64,000 bases of DNA from Reticulitermes speratus (Eukaryota > Arthropoda > Insecta > Blattodea > Rhinotermitidae): positions 5,834,501 through 5,898,500 of the forward strand of contig JAJKFL010000011.1 of the NCBI GenBank assembly GCA_021186555.1, given 5' to 3'. Made by a program: the position numbers and the translations under genes. Positions 12,485 through 24,512 of the stretch are shown here, piece by piece. Positions within the stretch are counted from its first letter, which is position 1. Each line of letters starts with the position of its first letter. Under the pieces are notes generated by a model, which was not told the DNA's origin, ran no database searches, and saw only the letters and a list, made by a program, of their open reading frames with translations.

Positions 12485-12496
12485 TTAGTGAGATGT
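12485..12496. repeat. Right 12-bp target-site duplication of the giant element
   Basis: TTAGTGAGATGT, identical to 4691-4702. Confidence 0.85.
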
Positions 12497-13098
12497 ATTT
12501 TCATTAAATATTCTAATATTTATAGATATATAAATTGTATATAAATTTTGTGGGAACAAAAATGGGGAGAAGATGAAAGAAACTGAAAACTTCATCTCAG
12601 AAATGAAAGTTTTCAACAACCACATAAAGATGGTACCTGGTTTTTATCAGAGGACACTCTGCCGGCTACGAGAATGCTCACGATCCAGCATCTCAGACCA
12701 ACTGCCGAAAGCTTTTAGTGGTTTTACAGAAGGCGAGAGTGTTCAGGTTCTGTCGGTATCCTTTTACAAAATTTACAATATACGGATCCTTTCCAAACAT
12801 GGCTTCCAGTTTGTTACAGAAGCTACTGTGAAGATAAGCAGCCTTCTGTGATCTGACATGCAGGTTTCCGAAGTCAGAGGAACTGAGATGGTCGCTAACA
12901 GCATGTACTTAATCTCACACTGTAGTGTGCTGTGTTTGTGACACAGAGAGCTGTGACAAGAACAACAAAATTTGTGGCTTGTGTACGGACACAACCACAA
13001 TTGTTTAAGGCGTAAATCCGTCTTTGTGTTATTAGAGGAAGGGTAAAATGTAAATGAATAAAGTCTTGGTGGTTATAAGTGAAGTATAATTGTATTTA
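12497..13098. other. Unannotated sequence
   Basis: A 92-codon plus-strand ORF at 12573-12851 has no recognisable motif. Nothing else supported. Confidence 0.5.
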
Positions 13099-13323
13099 TC
13101 AAAGGCCGATGATAGGAGAAGTAAGATACATATGGCATAGTAGCGGCGCACTCGAAGTACTCGCGCCGGCGTTGACGCGCTCGGGTTTCTTACGCTCTCT
13201 ATACAATCTGCATTGTTCGGCATTAATCAATTTGGGCTTTTCTGATTCCTTTTGAATTTTTCTTTCCAATGATATACGTTTCTTACATTTCTGTTTATAT
13301 TTCCTTTGCAATTTTTTCGACAT
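13099..13323 (-). CDS. Short basic ORF, possibly transposon-derived
   Basis: The reading from the second methionine (13323) is Lys/Arg-rich: MSKKLQRKYKQKCKK, later NAEQCRLYRERKKPERV, then a Ser/Thr-rich GASTSSA. This resembles the basic N-terminal segments of uncharacterised insect transposon proteins. I cannot name the family. The first Met of the open frame is at 13341, but the one six codons later gives a more natural basic start. The upstream minus-strand sequence (13480-13580) is unusually GC-rich. No downstream domain follows, so it would be a truncated or exon-only fragment. Confidence 0.3.
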   Translation of the reverse strand: MSKKLQRKYKQKCKKRISLERKIQKESEKPKLINAEQCRLYRERKKPERVNAGASTSSAPLLCHMYLTSPIIGL

Positions 13324-13341
13324 TATGAAAAGTTTCTTCAA

Positions 13342-14437
13342 CTCAACACACTTATCGGCTTATAACTTTACATATTTTATTTTATTGGTTATTATTGCTA
13401 AATAATATTGTATATCCTGTTATTCTGTACACATCGACACCAATTTCAACGTCCTATCTCTTCGCAATCCAAAGTTACACTGCCCAAACGCCGCGCGGCG
13501 TCGCCATTTTCAGTGTTCACGCGCAAGCGATACCCCTCCCCCCCTCACCGCTGCACACCCCCACTACCCACCATTTTAGATACGGACATCAACCCTATAT
13601 CCAACAAAATTTAAATCATTACATTATCATTTATAGTTTACGAGATATAAGCGCGACAAATCTTGCCATTTTTTTGGTCGCTAGAGTTTTCGTAGAGACC
13701 CCCCTACACCGGACCGAATTTAAAGACGTATTCACGTCAAAAGGGAGAAACAAACGTGAGATACCCAAACATAAGCATTCGAAGTATCATAACAGACAGA
13801 TGAGCTGTAATTGGTCAGTATTTTAGATTTTAGTCTTAAGGTGAAACTTAGGATTGTGCAAACACCATGCTGCCCCTTGTGTGTATATGTGTATGTCTAT
13901 CGACTCCATTCAGCTGACCATTCTTGATAAAATTTGGTACGAAGAGTAAGCCGCAGGAGCTCAATGAGTCTCGTGAATTCTGATGTCGTTTGATCAGTAA
14001 TAACGACGTAAACTTAGCACGAAATTCTGAGGTGAGAAGGATGCGTGATTTGAGGTGCTTACAATGTGCTGAAGAAGAGACAAGTGTGACATCCAGGAAG
14101 ATTTAAATTTTTAGGTGGAACGTTACGGGAGCCAATTTTTATGCAAGATGAAGTTATATCTAGTAATATATCCTCTACAGTTTTTACAATATTTTCTAGA
14201 GTATGAAAAAACAGGGGGCAAGAAATTTATAAGCAGCGGTTATTCTGATGGCGTCAGCTGTGAGCTGTCGAAGTCAGGGATATTGCAGTTATGTAGAATG
14301 TGGCCGAGATACTTGGAAAGTGAATGTGAAATATTTTACGTAAGTTAACAGTTGCAAAGATGGCTACTGAGCGAAACGTTGTGGTTAGGTCCAACAAATA
14401 TAAAACAGAGAGAATTCGTACTAAAGTAACGAAAATA
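13342..14437. other. Unannotated sequence with a GC-rich patch
   Basis: 13480-13570 is CpG- and C-rich (GCCCAAACGCCGCGCGGCGT), contrasting with AT-rich surroundings. It could be the 5' end of the element encoding the minus-strand basic ORF. ORFs here lack recognisable domains. Confidence 0.4.
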
Positions 14438-14641
14438 TTACCACCACCACCACCACACCACCACCACCACCACCACACCACCACCACCACCACCACCGCC
14501 ACTGCCACCGCCACCGCACCGCCACGCCACCGCCACCGCCACCGCCACCCCACCAGCCACCGCCACGGCCACGGCCACGGCCACCGCCACCGCCACCGCC
14601 ACCGCCACCGCCACCGCCACCGCCACCGCCACCGCCACCGC
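14438..14641. repeat. (CCACCA)n/(CCACCG)n microsatellite
   Basis: About 200 bp of CCACCA grading into CCACCG/CCACGG. His/Thr/Pro-type and Val/Ala/Gly-type ORFs on both strands are products of the simple repeat. Confidence 0.97.
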
Positions 14642-14933
14642 TGCTACTGATAATAATTATACTAACAGTAATATATAATACTGTTGATTTATTGCTGTTT
14701 ATTAATGTGTTGACTTAATTACTCAAATGCCTATTACGAATCCAGCATAAATACACAAATACATCACAAATGCAATTACAACAACAACAATAATAATATT
14801 GTAATTATAATTATTATTGTGTGAAGTGTAAAATTGTGAAAGTAATTTGTAGGCAGTCACATTTTTTCGCACAAATCCAACATGGCAGCAGATGAACAAT
14901 TTCTATATCTTTGCTGCTGTCGTAAGTCTAGAT

Positions 14934-15397
14934 CAGTGGTTCCGAAAGTGGGCGGTGGGATTACCGAGGTGGGCGCTAATGGGTACGAGAGGTGGAAGGG
15001 GGCGCTGTTATTATCACAGGGGGGGGGGCGCTAGTAGACAAGTTTTGGATTTATTTTTATAATAAAATTCAAATTAAGTAATTTTTGTGTTAAAAATAAA
15101 GAGTGAACTAAATATCTTAGTATTTTAATTTATGAATCTTATTCAAGCACATACAATTTTTTTAATAAACAATTGCTAGATGAATTATTGTTAATCATAA
15201 AAATATATTAAATTTTACTTTATTAATTAACACATAAAACATTACGTTTATGTCTTATAATTTCATTTAAACGATTTTTTAAATATAAAATAAAAGTGGA
15301 AACAAAAGCGCATTTGTTTTTTTTAAAGGTAGGGGGCGCTGTGGGTCTGTATATGGAACCAAGGGGGCGGTGGACCGAAAATGTTTGGAAACCACTG
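14934..15397. mobile_element. hAT-type MITE with perfect 8-bp TSD
   Basis: The 464-bp element starts CAGTGGTTCCGAAAGTGGG and ends with GTTTGGAAACCACTG, the imperfect inverted repeat CAGTGGTTYC typical of hAT elements. It is flanked by identical 8-bp duplications GTCTAGAT (14926-14933 and 15398-15405), the TSD length expected for hAT. The interior is AT-rich and non-coding. GGGGGCGCT motifs lie near both ends. Confidence 0.88.
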
Positions 15398-15400
15398 GTC

Positions 15401-15450
15401 TAGATGATGATGACCCTTAGGGGTCGAAACACGTAGCATTTTATAAAGGC
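15401..15450 (+). ncRNA. Hammerhead-like motif split from its 5' flank by a MITE
   Basis: ATGATGA, then GACCC/GGGTC stem II with a short loop, GAAA, loop CACG and UA at the cleavage position. The core C is replaced by A. The hAT-type MITE landed directly upstream, so the resident element pre-dates that insertion. Confidence 0.5.
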
Positions 15451-17934
15451 AGATATTGTTTTTATAATGAAAAATTTTTGTGTTGATTAAAACTGTCTTT
15501 ATTATTTAGTTTATGAAACACAAAAGAATGTCTTATCTGAAGAATGGAAGGTAAAGTACAATCTAGTGTCTTTCTGGTTTATCTTATTTCTTATTCCGAG
15601 CTTTCCACGGCGTCATTGCATGTGGTTGACTCCTGTTTATGCCTCTTCATTGTACTAGCTTCGCGGTTAATACAAAATTTATAATTCGTGTGACACATAA
15701 AGTTTCGGCCTAATCATTTCAAAAGTTAGAACCATCGTAGCGAATCTTGTTGTGAGTGCGAACTCGGGCGGAAGAAACTAGAAGTTTCTCCCGTAAACCC
15801 TGGCCGACCTACATAACAAAACCTGAGTTCGCTTCACGGTCTGATCTCTGTAGCAATCTCACCGTGTAATATCATATTGCTTTGAAAGTTCACAGTGATT
15901 AATGTCGTTAATTATTTGTCTTTGGACCTTTTATACAATGACTGTATGGTGCAGGAGGAATGACCTCGCGCTCATGTGCGAATAGGCCATTCGTATTCAT
16001 ATTTCTTTGTACACAGAGATGCCTGCTTAATGACAGGAACATGGATGATGCTGCGTCGAACCCTGTTCGGGATATGTTAATACGTTGTTATAATCACGAC
16101 TCAACATTACGTTACACAAAGGACGTTACAGCAACAGCCTATTAATCAAAGTTATATAAACACTATTACAGCTTTATATGCCTTTATTTCGGTCTCATCC
16201 TTTTGCCTTGTGCTTTACAATCAAACACACTTTCACCATGATAATTTTTATGATGGTCGTGAATTTATAACCTTTGATCTCTTCTTTGTATTGTACCGGC
16301 AGGGGACTTAGTTAGCAGCTCGAAAACTTTCTTAAGTTTCGCATTCAGCAAGAAAAGTAGCATGACATGAATTATGGGTTTATTTTCCATTCATTTCTGA
16401 AAGTGTAGCAAAGAAGGAGCGGAATTATAGAACGAAGCATACGAAGATGAATAAAATATGTTATATTATTGTTGTAATTATTATTAAATACTATATCTTT
16501 ATATCTTCTAGCCGAAGCCCGTCCAACCCGTAGCTCGCGGGCAACGTGTTGCTCACGTCACGGTGTTATGTCCCCCTGGGACATTTGAAAATAGAAAATG
16601 TCTTTTAACCATTTCTCTGGCAAACCTGAGATAGAATGCCGAAACAATTTTGAAAACGTATGGGCTCTTAATTTATGGAAACGTACATTATATTATTAAT
16701 TAATTTTGTAAAAAATGCATGAAAAATAGCGACACCATAGCCCAGGTTAAGCATTGCATTTTTTTTATAAATTTCTTCTTTTATTATCTCTATGTTTTTA
16801 TGTCAGATGTTACATAGACAAATACACAGGTAAAATTATATGTAAATATACGTATACGTATTAATTATTCATTGTGTGTATTGAATTTTATGTTTGCCCG
16901 CATGCAGACCAAATTTTACCGAAGTTGCGCGCACAGCATTGAAGGTTTAGCAGGCCTGCGCTAGCCTGTACAAACAATTTACGTAGCTTAATTTAAGGAC
17001 GACCTAACACGTCTCTGTAGTTAGAGCAACTGGTTACGAATTTAGATTCAGGTTTTTCCATTGCCAGATTTTTTATTCTCTTCACAAGGACATAAGGACA
17101 TTTTGTTGAAATGGTGTAATTTGTTTTAGAGAAGTATCTCTGAAACGAGAAGACTGCCTAATATCAATGCTTTTATGTGAGCTGAGCGAAACTTTAAAAA
17201 GAGCGACAGAGATGTTTCCTGGAAGTGCTATCCAGCAGAGTCTCCGCGGCCTTTCTGGTGATAGGTACTAATGGCTAGTTTGGAAAATAGCCCTGTACAA
17301 GCACATTCTGACATGTTTATGGGCTCTATCTGTACTGAACTGAAAGCCACACACCGAGAGCTCTCTCACTGGAAAGTTGGCACGCGTGGGAGGGATTCCC
17401 CACAACAAAAAGAGACTTCGACACGCAAACAAGAAAGGAAACAGATTGATTTCATGAGGGCGATCACGTCTTCCTCCGACCGACTTTAGTACGCGCCAAT
17501 AAATTAAGTATTTTAAGACGGTGTTTGCGGCTTTACTCTCCGATCTTGTTTCTTCATGACGGAAGCTTTAATAATTCATAACTTTTGAGAAATGTCAAAT
17601 AAATTAAGTCGTGATGCGGATGGAAATGTGCTGAAATGTGAGTGACCTTTGACAACATCAATAACCAGTCACTGAGCATTTGGGACACTGAGATTCGTGC
17701 TACTAAAGACTTGATGGCAGACAGGAAGAGGGACTTGACTGCTTCTGTTTCAGGTTTACGTGTAACTGCAGACCATGGGGAATCTAAACAGAAACTGGAG
17801 ATTGGTACTGTAAGGTGGAGATGAGTATAGAAGAAACTGGGGTAATCTAATTTTTGGTCTTCGTCAATCTTCTCATTTTCAGAAGAAATACAAGCTTTCA
17901 AGAAGTGGATCTCTTCCCCAACGGCGAATCCTGA
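15451..17934. other. Long unannotated, mostly unique AT-rich stretch
   Basis: No SINE, LINE, tandem array or convincing exon recognised in about 2.5 kb. A 72-codon ORF at 17271-17489 and a 142-codon minus ORF at 17554-17982 show no family signature. Confidence 0.5.
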
Positions 17935-18049
17935 TCCCGCGGTCAGGTGTGGCGGAACGGTAGAGCACCGCCTTATGCACAATTCCGCTGGACCTGACCT
18001 CCGGATCAGGATTTGCAGTTGCTTTTCTCGTCCTCAGTCGACAACTACA

Positions 18050-18160
18050 TAGGTTGTTCGGTCACTGAGAATAGTCACCTGCCTCTAACTGTGGAGTTCC
18101 GAGTTCGATTTGTGTCTGGACAAAGTGAAGCCGGGACAAGTTTATCACAGGATATGTCAG
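18050..18160 (+). mobile_element. Partial SINE, family B-like
   Basis: TTCCGAGTTCGATTTGTGTC followed by GGACAAAGTGAAGCCGGGAC parallels the B-box and post-tRNA body of the fuller copies at 23868 and 37351. The rest has decayed. Confidence 0.4.
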
Positions 18161-18288
18161 CATACTGCTGTCAGTGTCATTACACCATGAATGCTCCTTA
18201 CTCATAGTTTATTCTTTACCATTGACGCTATAGGAGCTTAGCAACTGAGAGCGCCCTTAAATAGTCTCTGCTGTACATGTGATGATCC

Positions 18289-18692
18289 TTGTGGTTGTGG
18301 ATGTCGGTATGTGTCAGTGCCATGTAGAGCTCAGACTGGCTGCACTTATACGACTGTGACACTAGCGCTTGTGGTTGTGGATGTCGGTATGTGTCAGTGC
18401 CATGTAGATTTCAGACTGGCTGCACTTATACGACTGTGACACTAGCGCTTGTGGTTGTGGATGTCGGTATGTGTCAGTGCCATGTAGAGCTCAGACTAGC
18501 TGCACTTATACGACTGTGACACTAGCGCTTGTGGTTGTGGATGTCGGTATGTGTCAGTGCCATGTAGAGCTCAGACTGGCTGCACTTATACGACTGTGAC
18601 ACTAGCGCTTGTGGTTGTGGATGTCGGTATGTGTCAGTGCCATGTAGAGCTCAGACTGGCTGCACTTATACGACTGTGACACTAGCGCTTTT
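18289..18692. repeat. 80-bp minisatellite, five copies
   Basis: GTGGTTGTGGATGTCGGTAT recurs at 18291, 18371, 18451, 18531 and 18611. Copies are nearly identical (GAGCTC versus GATTTC variants). Confidence 0.95.
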
Positions 18693-18781
18693 CAGCGGCA
18701 AAAACCTTGACCTTACGAAGTAGATCTCCAAAATAATTTCCCGAGAAGAAAACAATTTCACAGTTTTGTATGAAACACTTC

Positions 18782-19772
18782 CCACGGACTGACCTTACTA
18801 CTGACGGACTGACTACTGCTGAAGGACTGACTTTACTACTGACGGACTGACGTTACTACTTACGGACTGACGTTACTACTTACGGACTGACCTTACTACT
18901 GACGGACTGACCTTACTACTGACGGACTGACTACTGCTGAAGGACTGACTTTACTACTGACGGACTGACGTTACTACTTACGGACTGACCTTACTACTGA
19001 CGGACTGACCTTACTACTGACGGACTGACTACTGCTGACGGACTGACTTTACTACTGACGGACTGACCTTACTACTGACGGACTGACCTTACTACTGACG
19101 GACACCTTATTACTGACGGACTGACTACTGCTGACGGACTGACCTTACTGACTTTACTGCTGACGGACTGGCCTTACTACTGACGGACTGACTACTGCTG
19201 ACGGACTGACTACTGCTGACGGACTGACTTTGCTGCTGACGGACTGACCTTACTACTGACGAACTGACCTTACTACTGACGGACTGGCCTTACTACTGAC
19301 GGACTGACCTTACTACTGACGGACTGACCTTACTACTGACGGACTGACCTTACTACTGACGGACTGACCTTAGTAGTGACGGAGTGACCTTGAAACTGAC
19401 GGAGTGACATCGCATTTGACGAAGTGACCTCGCAACTGACGGACTGACCTCGCAACTGACGGACTGACCTTACTACTGACGGACTGGCCTTACTACTGAC
19501 GGACTGGTCTTACTACTGACGGACTGACCTTAGTACTGACGGATTGACCTTGAAACTGACGGAGTAACCTTACTACTGACGGACTGGCCTTACTACTAAC
19601 GGACTGAACCTTACTACTGACGGACTGACCTTAGTAGTGACGGACTGACCTTAGTAGTGACGGACTGACTTTAATAGTTATGGAGGGACCTTGAAACTGA
19701 CGGAGTGACCTCGTAACTGACGGACTGACCTTACTACTGACGGACTGACCTTACTACTGACGGGCTGACCTC
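18782..19772. repeat. 20-bp minisatellite (about 48 copies)
   Basis: The unit is CTGACGGACTGACCTTACTA. Variants such as GGACTGACTACTGCTGA and GGAGTGACCTTGAAACTGA are interspersed and themselves partly periodic, which suggests unequal exchange of blocks. Confidence 0.95.
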
Positions 19773-20632
19773 CTTCGTGTGTCTTGTGGAAAACAACCTC
19801 TATGCAGTCTGAAACGCACGTAGGCTAAGTACGTACAAAAGAGCCTTGTCGTAGTGCTGGGGGTCGTCACATAAGGTCAAACTGTGCGAATTAACGACTG
19901 ATTGCTGTCAATACAAATTCCTTCTCCGGAAGCTGGTAACCCCGTTAAGCAGAACATTTAAAGCATCGCTACTCCTACCAGCTAAACAACTTTGCGCCTC
20001 AATGGTGCTGTGTAGGCAACATTTATGGTGTTTGATGATGTCATCATGTGCTCCACGTTGTGTTAGAAACGGGCTTCTCATCTTCCCGTATGCGACCCTT
20101 GTTTGACCTCTCGTACTATCCTCCTTTTCAGTAGAACTACTTCCGTTCCGCAACTGAATAATATATTCAAAATGGTTTTTTTTCTGCGGTTCACTATGAC
20201 GCTTAACGTAATTGAGCTACCTGACTAATGATGTCAGAGCTTTCACATTCATTAACTTGTTTATTTTTACAGTTCTTCCGCAAAGAGTTGTTGTGGGTTT
20301 TCTAAACGGGTTTATGGATGTTAAACAGAAGAACAGCCTGTAAAATGAACTGAATATGAGGTACTTGTTATGGGTTGGACGGAGGGGCTGCGGCATTTAC
20401 CGTAAGACATTCAAACACCACAGCTCTTATAACTTACCGCTGTGACGGCAGGCGGCTACTGAAATAACGTCTGCAAATTTGAGTCCATAATTTTCGCCTG
20501 TGTTTCTCCTGTATATTTTTAAGTATCTAGTATTTCTGTTTATTTAAATTTTTTGCATTATTAATAAAATCACGCTTTAATAAGGTAGACTTAAATATAT
20601 AATTTAAATACGTTTGATTCTTCTAACAAATT
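19773..20632. other. Unannotated sequence
   Basis: No recognised gene. An 81-codon minus ORF (19908-20153) has no known motif. Confidence 0.5.
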
Positions 20633-21119
20633 CAGTGGAACCTCGAACTTCGAACACAATACGTTCCAGGAGACGGTTCGACTTTCAAGTTGTTCGACTT
20701 TCAAGTTAAATTTCCCCATAAGAAATAATGTAAATTGAATTAATCCTTTCCAGACCCCCAAAATTTACCCAATATAAAACATTTTAAGTGCCTATTTCAA
20801 AAGATCATAACGATAAAACAAGTATATTTAATTTCAATAATTGAAAATTTTTATTTATAATAGTACATACATAAAAAATATTGTATAATAATCAATCAAT
20901 AATAATAGTAGGAGGGATATTACTGTTCACTGGAAGGTGAATTACCCTTCTTTCATCTGGACCAAGCAGAGAGAGAAGGCGACCACGTGACGACCACGTG
21001 ATTCTTTGTTCGACTTTCGTAGTTTTTGTTCGAGTTTCAAAACCGGATTTTCCTCGAATTTTTTATTCGAGTTTCAAGTTTTTCGAACATCAAACCGTTC
21101 GAAGTTCGAGGGTCCACTG
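20633..21119. mobile_element. Pogo/Tigger-like non-autonomous element
   Basis: Inverted ends CAGTGGAACCTCGAACTTCG and CGAAGTTCGAGGGTCCACTG are about 20 bp with few mismatches. CAGTGGAMCC ends are characteristic of pogo-type Tc1/mariner elements. TA follows the right end, while the left flank is TT, so the expected TA duplication has decayed on one side. No transposase ORF remains. Confidence 0.75.
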
Positions 21120-22126
21120 TACATGCATGCTGATTAGTCTAGAAACAGAACAATTTTCGCAACATCCAATGAGAACATGAGGAATACATGAGAATAGTCG
21201 TGAAAAGATGAGATGTGTTTTTATGGCGCCGAAGATTTTTAGGTTCTAGTATTCTGCCTTATAATACTTTTGGAAGAACAAGCTGTTTACATTATCACGG
21301 TAAATTTGAAAAAAAAATGTGCATATTTTTGGGATACCATTTCGAAAGGGACCGCTGTAAAATATACTATTACTCGTACTTTTAGAAAAAAAAATATTAC
21401 AAGAATTATTTGAAATGCGCCAAATTGGGGTAATCTTGATATTCTGCACACGGCATTTTAGATTTTGTGCATTTTCTGCTTAATTCTTATTAAAGGTACC
21501 ACACTTTAAAGACCTACTTCACTCTACAACTGCCACAAGTTTAAATTCCATTTACTTGACAGTTTTAAGACAGAGCGATCTAAAGTACGATTTTGAGAGA
21601 TTTGCTACTTCCCCTTGAATTGCTTCTGAACCAAAACCAAATGGAACAGGCAACGCAGATGTTTTGATCCATACTTCGTTCCAAAAGAACAATCAATAAT
21701 CCAATTTATCTGCAGTGAGGCCATACAGCAAGCACTGCCGCCGCACTAAAAGCCCGCATTTAAAAACGCTAACAATTTACAGTGTAATAATCACAAAATT
21801 AGGTTCTTTAATTTTCTCTGCATTTTATTTAAAACTTCGGCATACAAGGTGAACAAGTCAGCAGCATCACAATCTGCCTTGTGGTGTAATTGTTTCCACA
21901 TATCCTAGATCCTACTGGCAGCCTCTATCGCTAGAAACTAGATCCTAGTTCTTTACCCTGGAATAAAGAATTTTTGTAGATAGACATTTCATGAAGGACA
22001 AAAAATGTTAAATATTTTAAACCACATTACATATAATTTAATTAATTAACTATGGTTTTAGGACCAAGGAAGGAATTATTTGTATTTTGATGTAAGCAGA
22101 TTTCCAAGACGGTTGTTTGTTTTGTT
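21120..22126. other. Unannotated AT-rich sequence
   Basis: No supported feature seen. Confidence 0.5.
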
Positions 22127-22487
22127 CCTGTCGCACCTTGCGGAGCATAGGGCCTCCTTTCAGAGATTTCTTGGTCTGGAAATGTGCATTCTGTAGTGAG
22201 TGACCAGTCCACTGACTGCACAAGTTCTACTCATCCTGATATGACTGCCAGAGCCATCTAGCAGTCAATCAGGAGACTTGGGTGAGAAATGGCCCCTGAG
22301 TTTTGCTTACGAAACATTTATATTCATGCCCGTAAGGTTCTTTTACGTGCCGTAAATCTACGACATGGGACCGACGGCTTTACTTCCCCTCCGAAGGAAG
22401 TTGTGCTACGGAGTTTTATCACCTTAAAAATCCATCGACCTCGGCCGGGATCGAACCCGCGAACCTTGGGTCCAGTGGCAAGCACGA
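22127..22487 (-). mobile_element. tRNA-derived SINE, family E
   Basis: On the minus strand the right end carries a B-box-like GGTTCGCGGGTTCGATCCC next to CCGAGGTCGATGG. The body includes the conserved plus-strand string CCCGTAAGGTTCTTTTACGT. The same body recurs at 63527-63903 in the same orientation, where the tRNA-like A region is better kept. Confidence 0.75.
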
Positions 22488-22621
22488 CTTCCAAGACGGT
22501 GTTTGCTATATATTATGGCACACATCTTCAGTAAAAATTTTTGTTTTTAAATAAAATAAACAAAACATGTAATAATCGTGACATATTTTAAAACTGTCCA
22601 TCGTCCGAGGCTAATAGGAAC

Positions 22622-22672
22622 CCACAATGTTTCGGAGACTGGATCTCTCTCCGTCTTCAGGTAGGAAGCGGA
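22622..22672 (-). ncRNA. Hammerhead-like relic
   Basis: The minus strand shows CTGAAGA, a perfect GGAGA/TCTCC stem II, GAAA and CATTGTG. The nucleotide at the cleavage position is G, which is not permitted in HHRs, so it is probably inactive. Confidence 0.35.
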
Positions 22673-22679
22673 GAAGAAG

Positions 22680-23867
22680 CTGTCTTTAACCGTAGCTCAT
22701 TCTACCTGGCCCATCACAGTAATTTCTTTCTCTCCTCTTCCCGCTTCTACATGGAAAGAGACCAAGTCCTCGAAACGTGCATTGTAGCGAGAAGCATCGG
22801 GCAATGTCTAAAATATCACTCACATGTCTTAAAATACGTATACCTTAGTCACAGTCCTTTGGGTTTGAGACAAAACTTTTCTTACACGAGACAGATAATG
22901 TAAGTTGTGTGTCTGACACACTTATTAGAAGACAGGAGAAATCGGCAGATTATTGCACACGTTGTGTTGAGAAGCGCACGATTATGGAGACCTGAAGATA
23001 CCTAATATAGGTCCTGGAAAAACAAGTGTGTGAAGTGAGAGAAGGAAAATATTAGCGTTGTTAGAAATGTATTAGAAGAATTAATAATGATTTGCCTAAT
23101 ATTTATAAGGTAAATATTGAGGAAGCATCTATAATTATAAAATTAAGGTGAAGAAAATGAATGCAACTGAAGACCGCCTTGTCGTTTTGTTCATGTGCTT
23201 TTAAACTCTTTACGCTTAGCGTCTCATGAACTGGCCTCCAAAAGCACCTGCTCTGTCTGTATCTCCTAACCTGGATCTCGTGCACGACATGAAATGGTGC
23301 AGCCTACAAAAGCATTCTCTTATCGTATGAACAAAAGAAGGCGATTCAGTCGTCTCCAGGTACTGAACACTTGGCAATGATTTAACAGGATGCCTGGAGT
23401 TCACTTGAAACTGTATCCAGGAGAATGTATCAAGTGACATACCATCTCGCCGCTGGCCAGATATAAAGAGCAGAGAGACTGACCAATTCTTTTTTATGTT
23501 GCCTGCTTGACACGAGAAATGACACGCACTATAATACGCGTAGCCCAATTCTGTCCTGTAATATCTTACATAGAGTTCTGTCTCGCAATGTCTCAATTTG
23601 CAGTATGATGTCATGTTCGTTTTAGCCGTGTCATGTGTCTTCATTAACTAGAATTAGTAGCTGGTCCAGCGATAAATGTGATGATTTTGACGGTGATAAA
23701 AATGATGATAACGACGATGATGATAATGATGACAGTATACATTTTCAGCTCACGATGACTTTTATCAAGATACAGACTGTTTGCAGATGGGGGTCAAAAT
23801 TAATTCTTTCTTCTGATTCAAACAAAATGGGTTTGTTTGTTAAGAATAATTTTTAACTCTTTGGAAA
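22680..23867. other. Unannotated; holds the longest non-repeat ORF
   Basis: A 142-codon minus-strand ORF (23216-23644) is not composed of repeats, but I recognise no domain in it. It has no evident signal peptide. It could be chance or a fossil transposon frame. A (GAT)-rich patch lies at 23677-23735. Confidence 0.4.
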
Positions 23868-24150
23868 GACCGTGCCATGGCTCAGGCGGTTAGTCGCCGG
23901 CCTCTTACCATTAAGGCCCGGGGTTCGGTCCCAGTTCAAGTCCGTGTGAGATTTGTGGTGGACAAAGTGGCACTGGGACAGGTTTTTCTCCGAGTTGTCG
24001 GTTTTCCCCTGTCGATTTCATTCCACTGGTGCTCCATTAATTGTAAAACTTGGTAAAAAAACTGCTGATCTTTATCACAGGGGTTGCACAAGAAGCCTTA
24101 AGGCTGTGGTGCGAGGACCCTTCATAAAAAACTCTTGGGAATTAGGAATA
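23868..24150 (+). mobile_element. tRNA-derived SINE, family B
   Basis: The A-box-like region reads TGGCTCAGGCGGTTAGTCG and the B-box-like region GGGGTTCGGTCCC. The body has GGTGGACAAAGTGGCACTGGG, split here as in the 37351 copy, then GGTGCTCCATTA and GGGTTGCACAAGAAGCCTTA. It ends with a decayed A-rich tail. Confidence 0.8.
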
Positions 24151-24512
24151 TAGTGTCTTATTTGGTGAATAATAAAACCGTGTGAAATTTCAGATGTTAG
24201 AAATTAGACCGTAAACGGATAAGAATCTGCAGTATGAGCGGACAATGCTCCATTTGACGTCAGGAAGCAAAGACTCTTATTGTAACATACTTTTTCAGCT
24301 TTTTAATATAACGACTTCGTCTTTATTGTGTTTTCGTTCCTGAAGTCAAATTTAAGCCTTAACGTAACATATTGCTAAGGTTCCCTAAATCCTTATTGAG
24401 AGTAGTTGATGTATGCCCTTGCTTGGATCGTCAGGCAATTAAATAATTTACACAAAATTACAAAATATGAGAATAAAAAATGCAATAAAATGTCTTTATA
24501 TCAAGAAACAGC

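Noticed and set aside
14254..14650. Gly/Val/Ala- and His/Thr-rich ORFs
   Set aside because: (CCACCA)n/(CCACCG)n microsatellite.
23216..23644. 142-codon minus ORF as a gene
   Set aside because: No domain, no splice or promoter evidence; kept only as a note in the unannotated interval.
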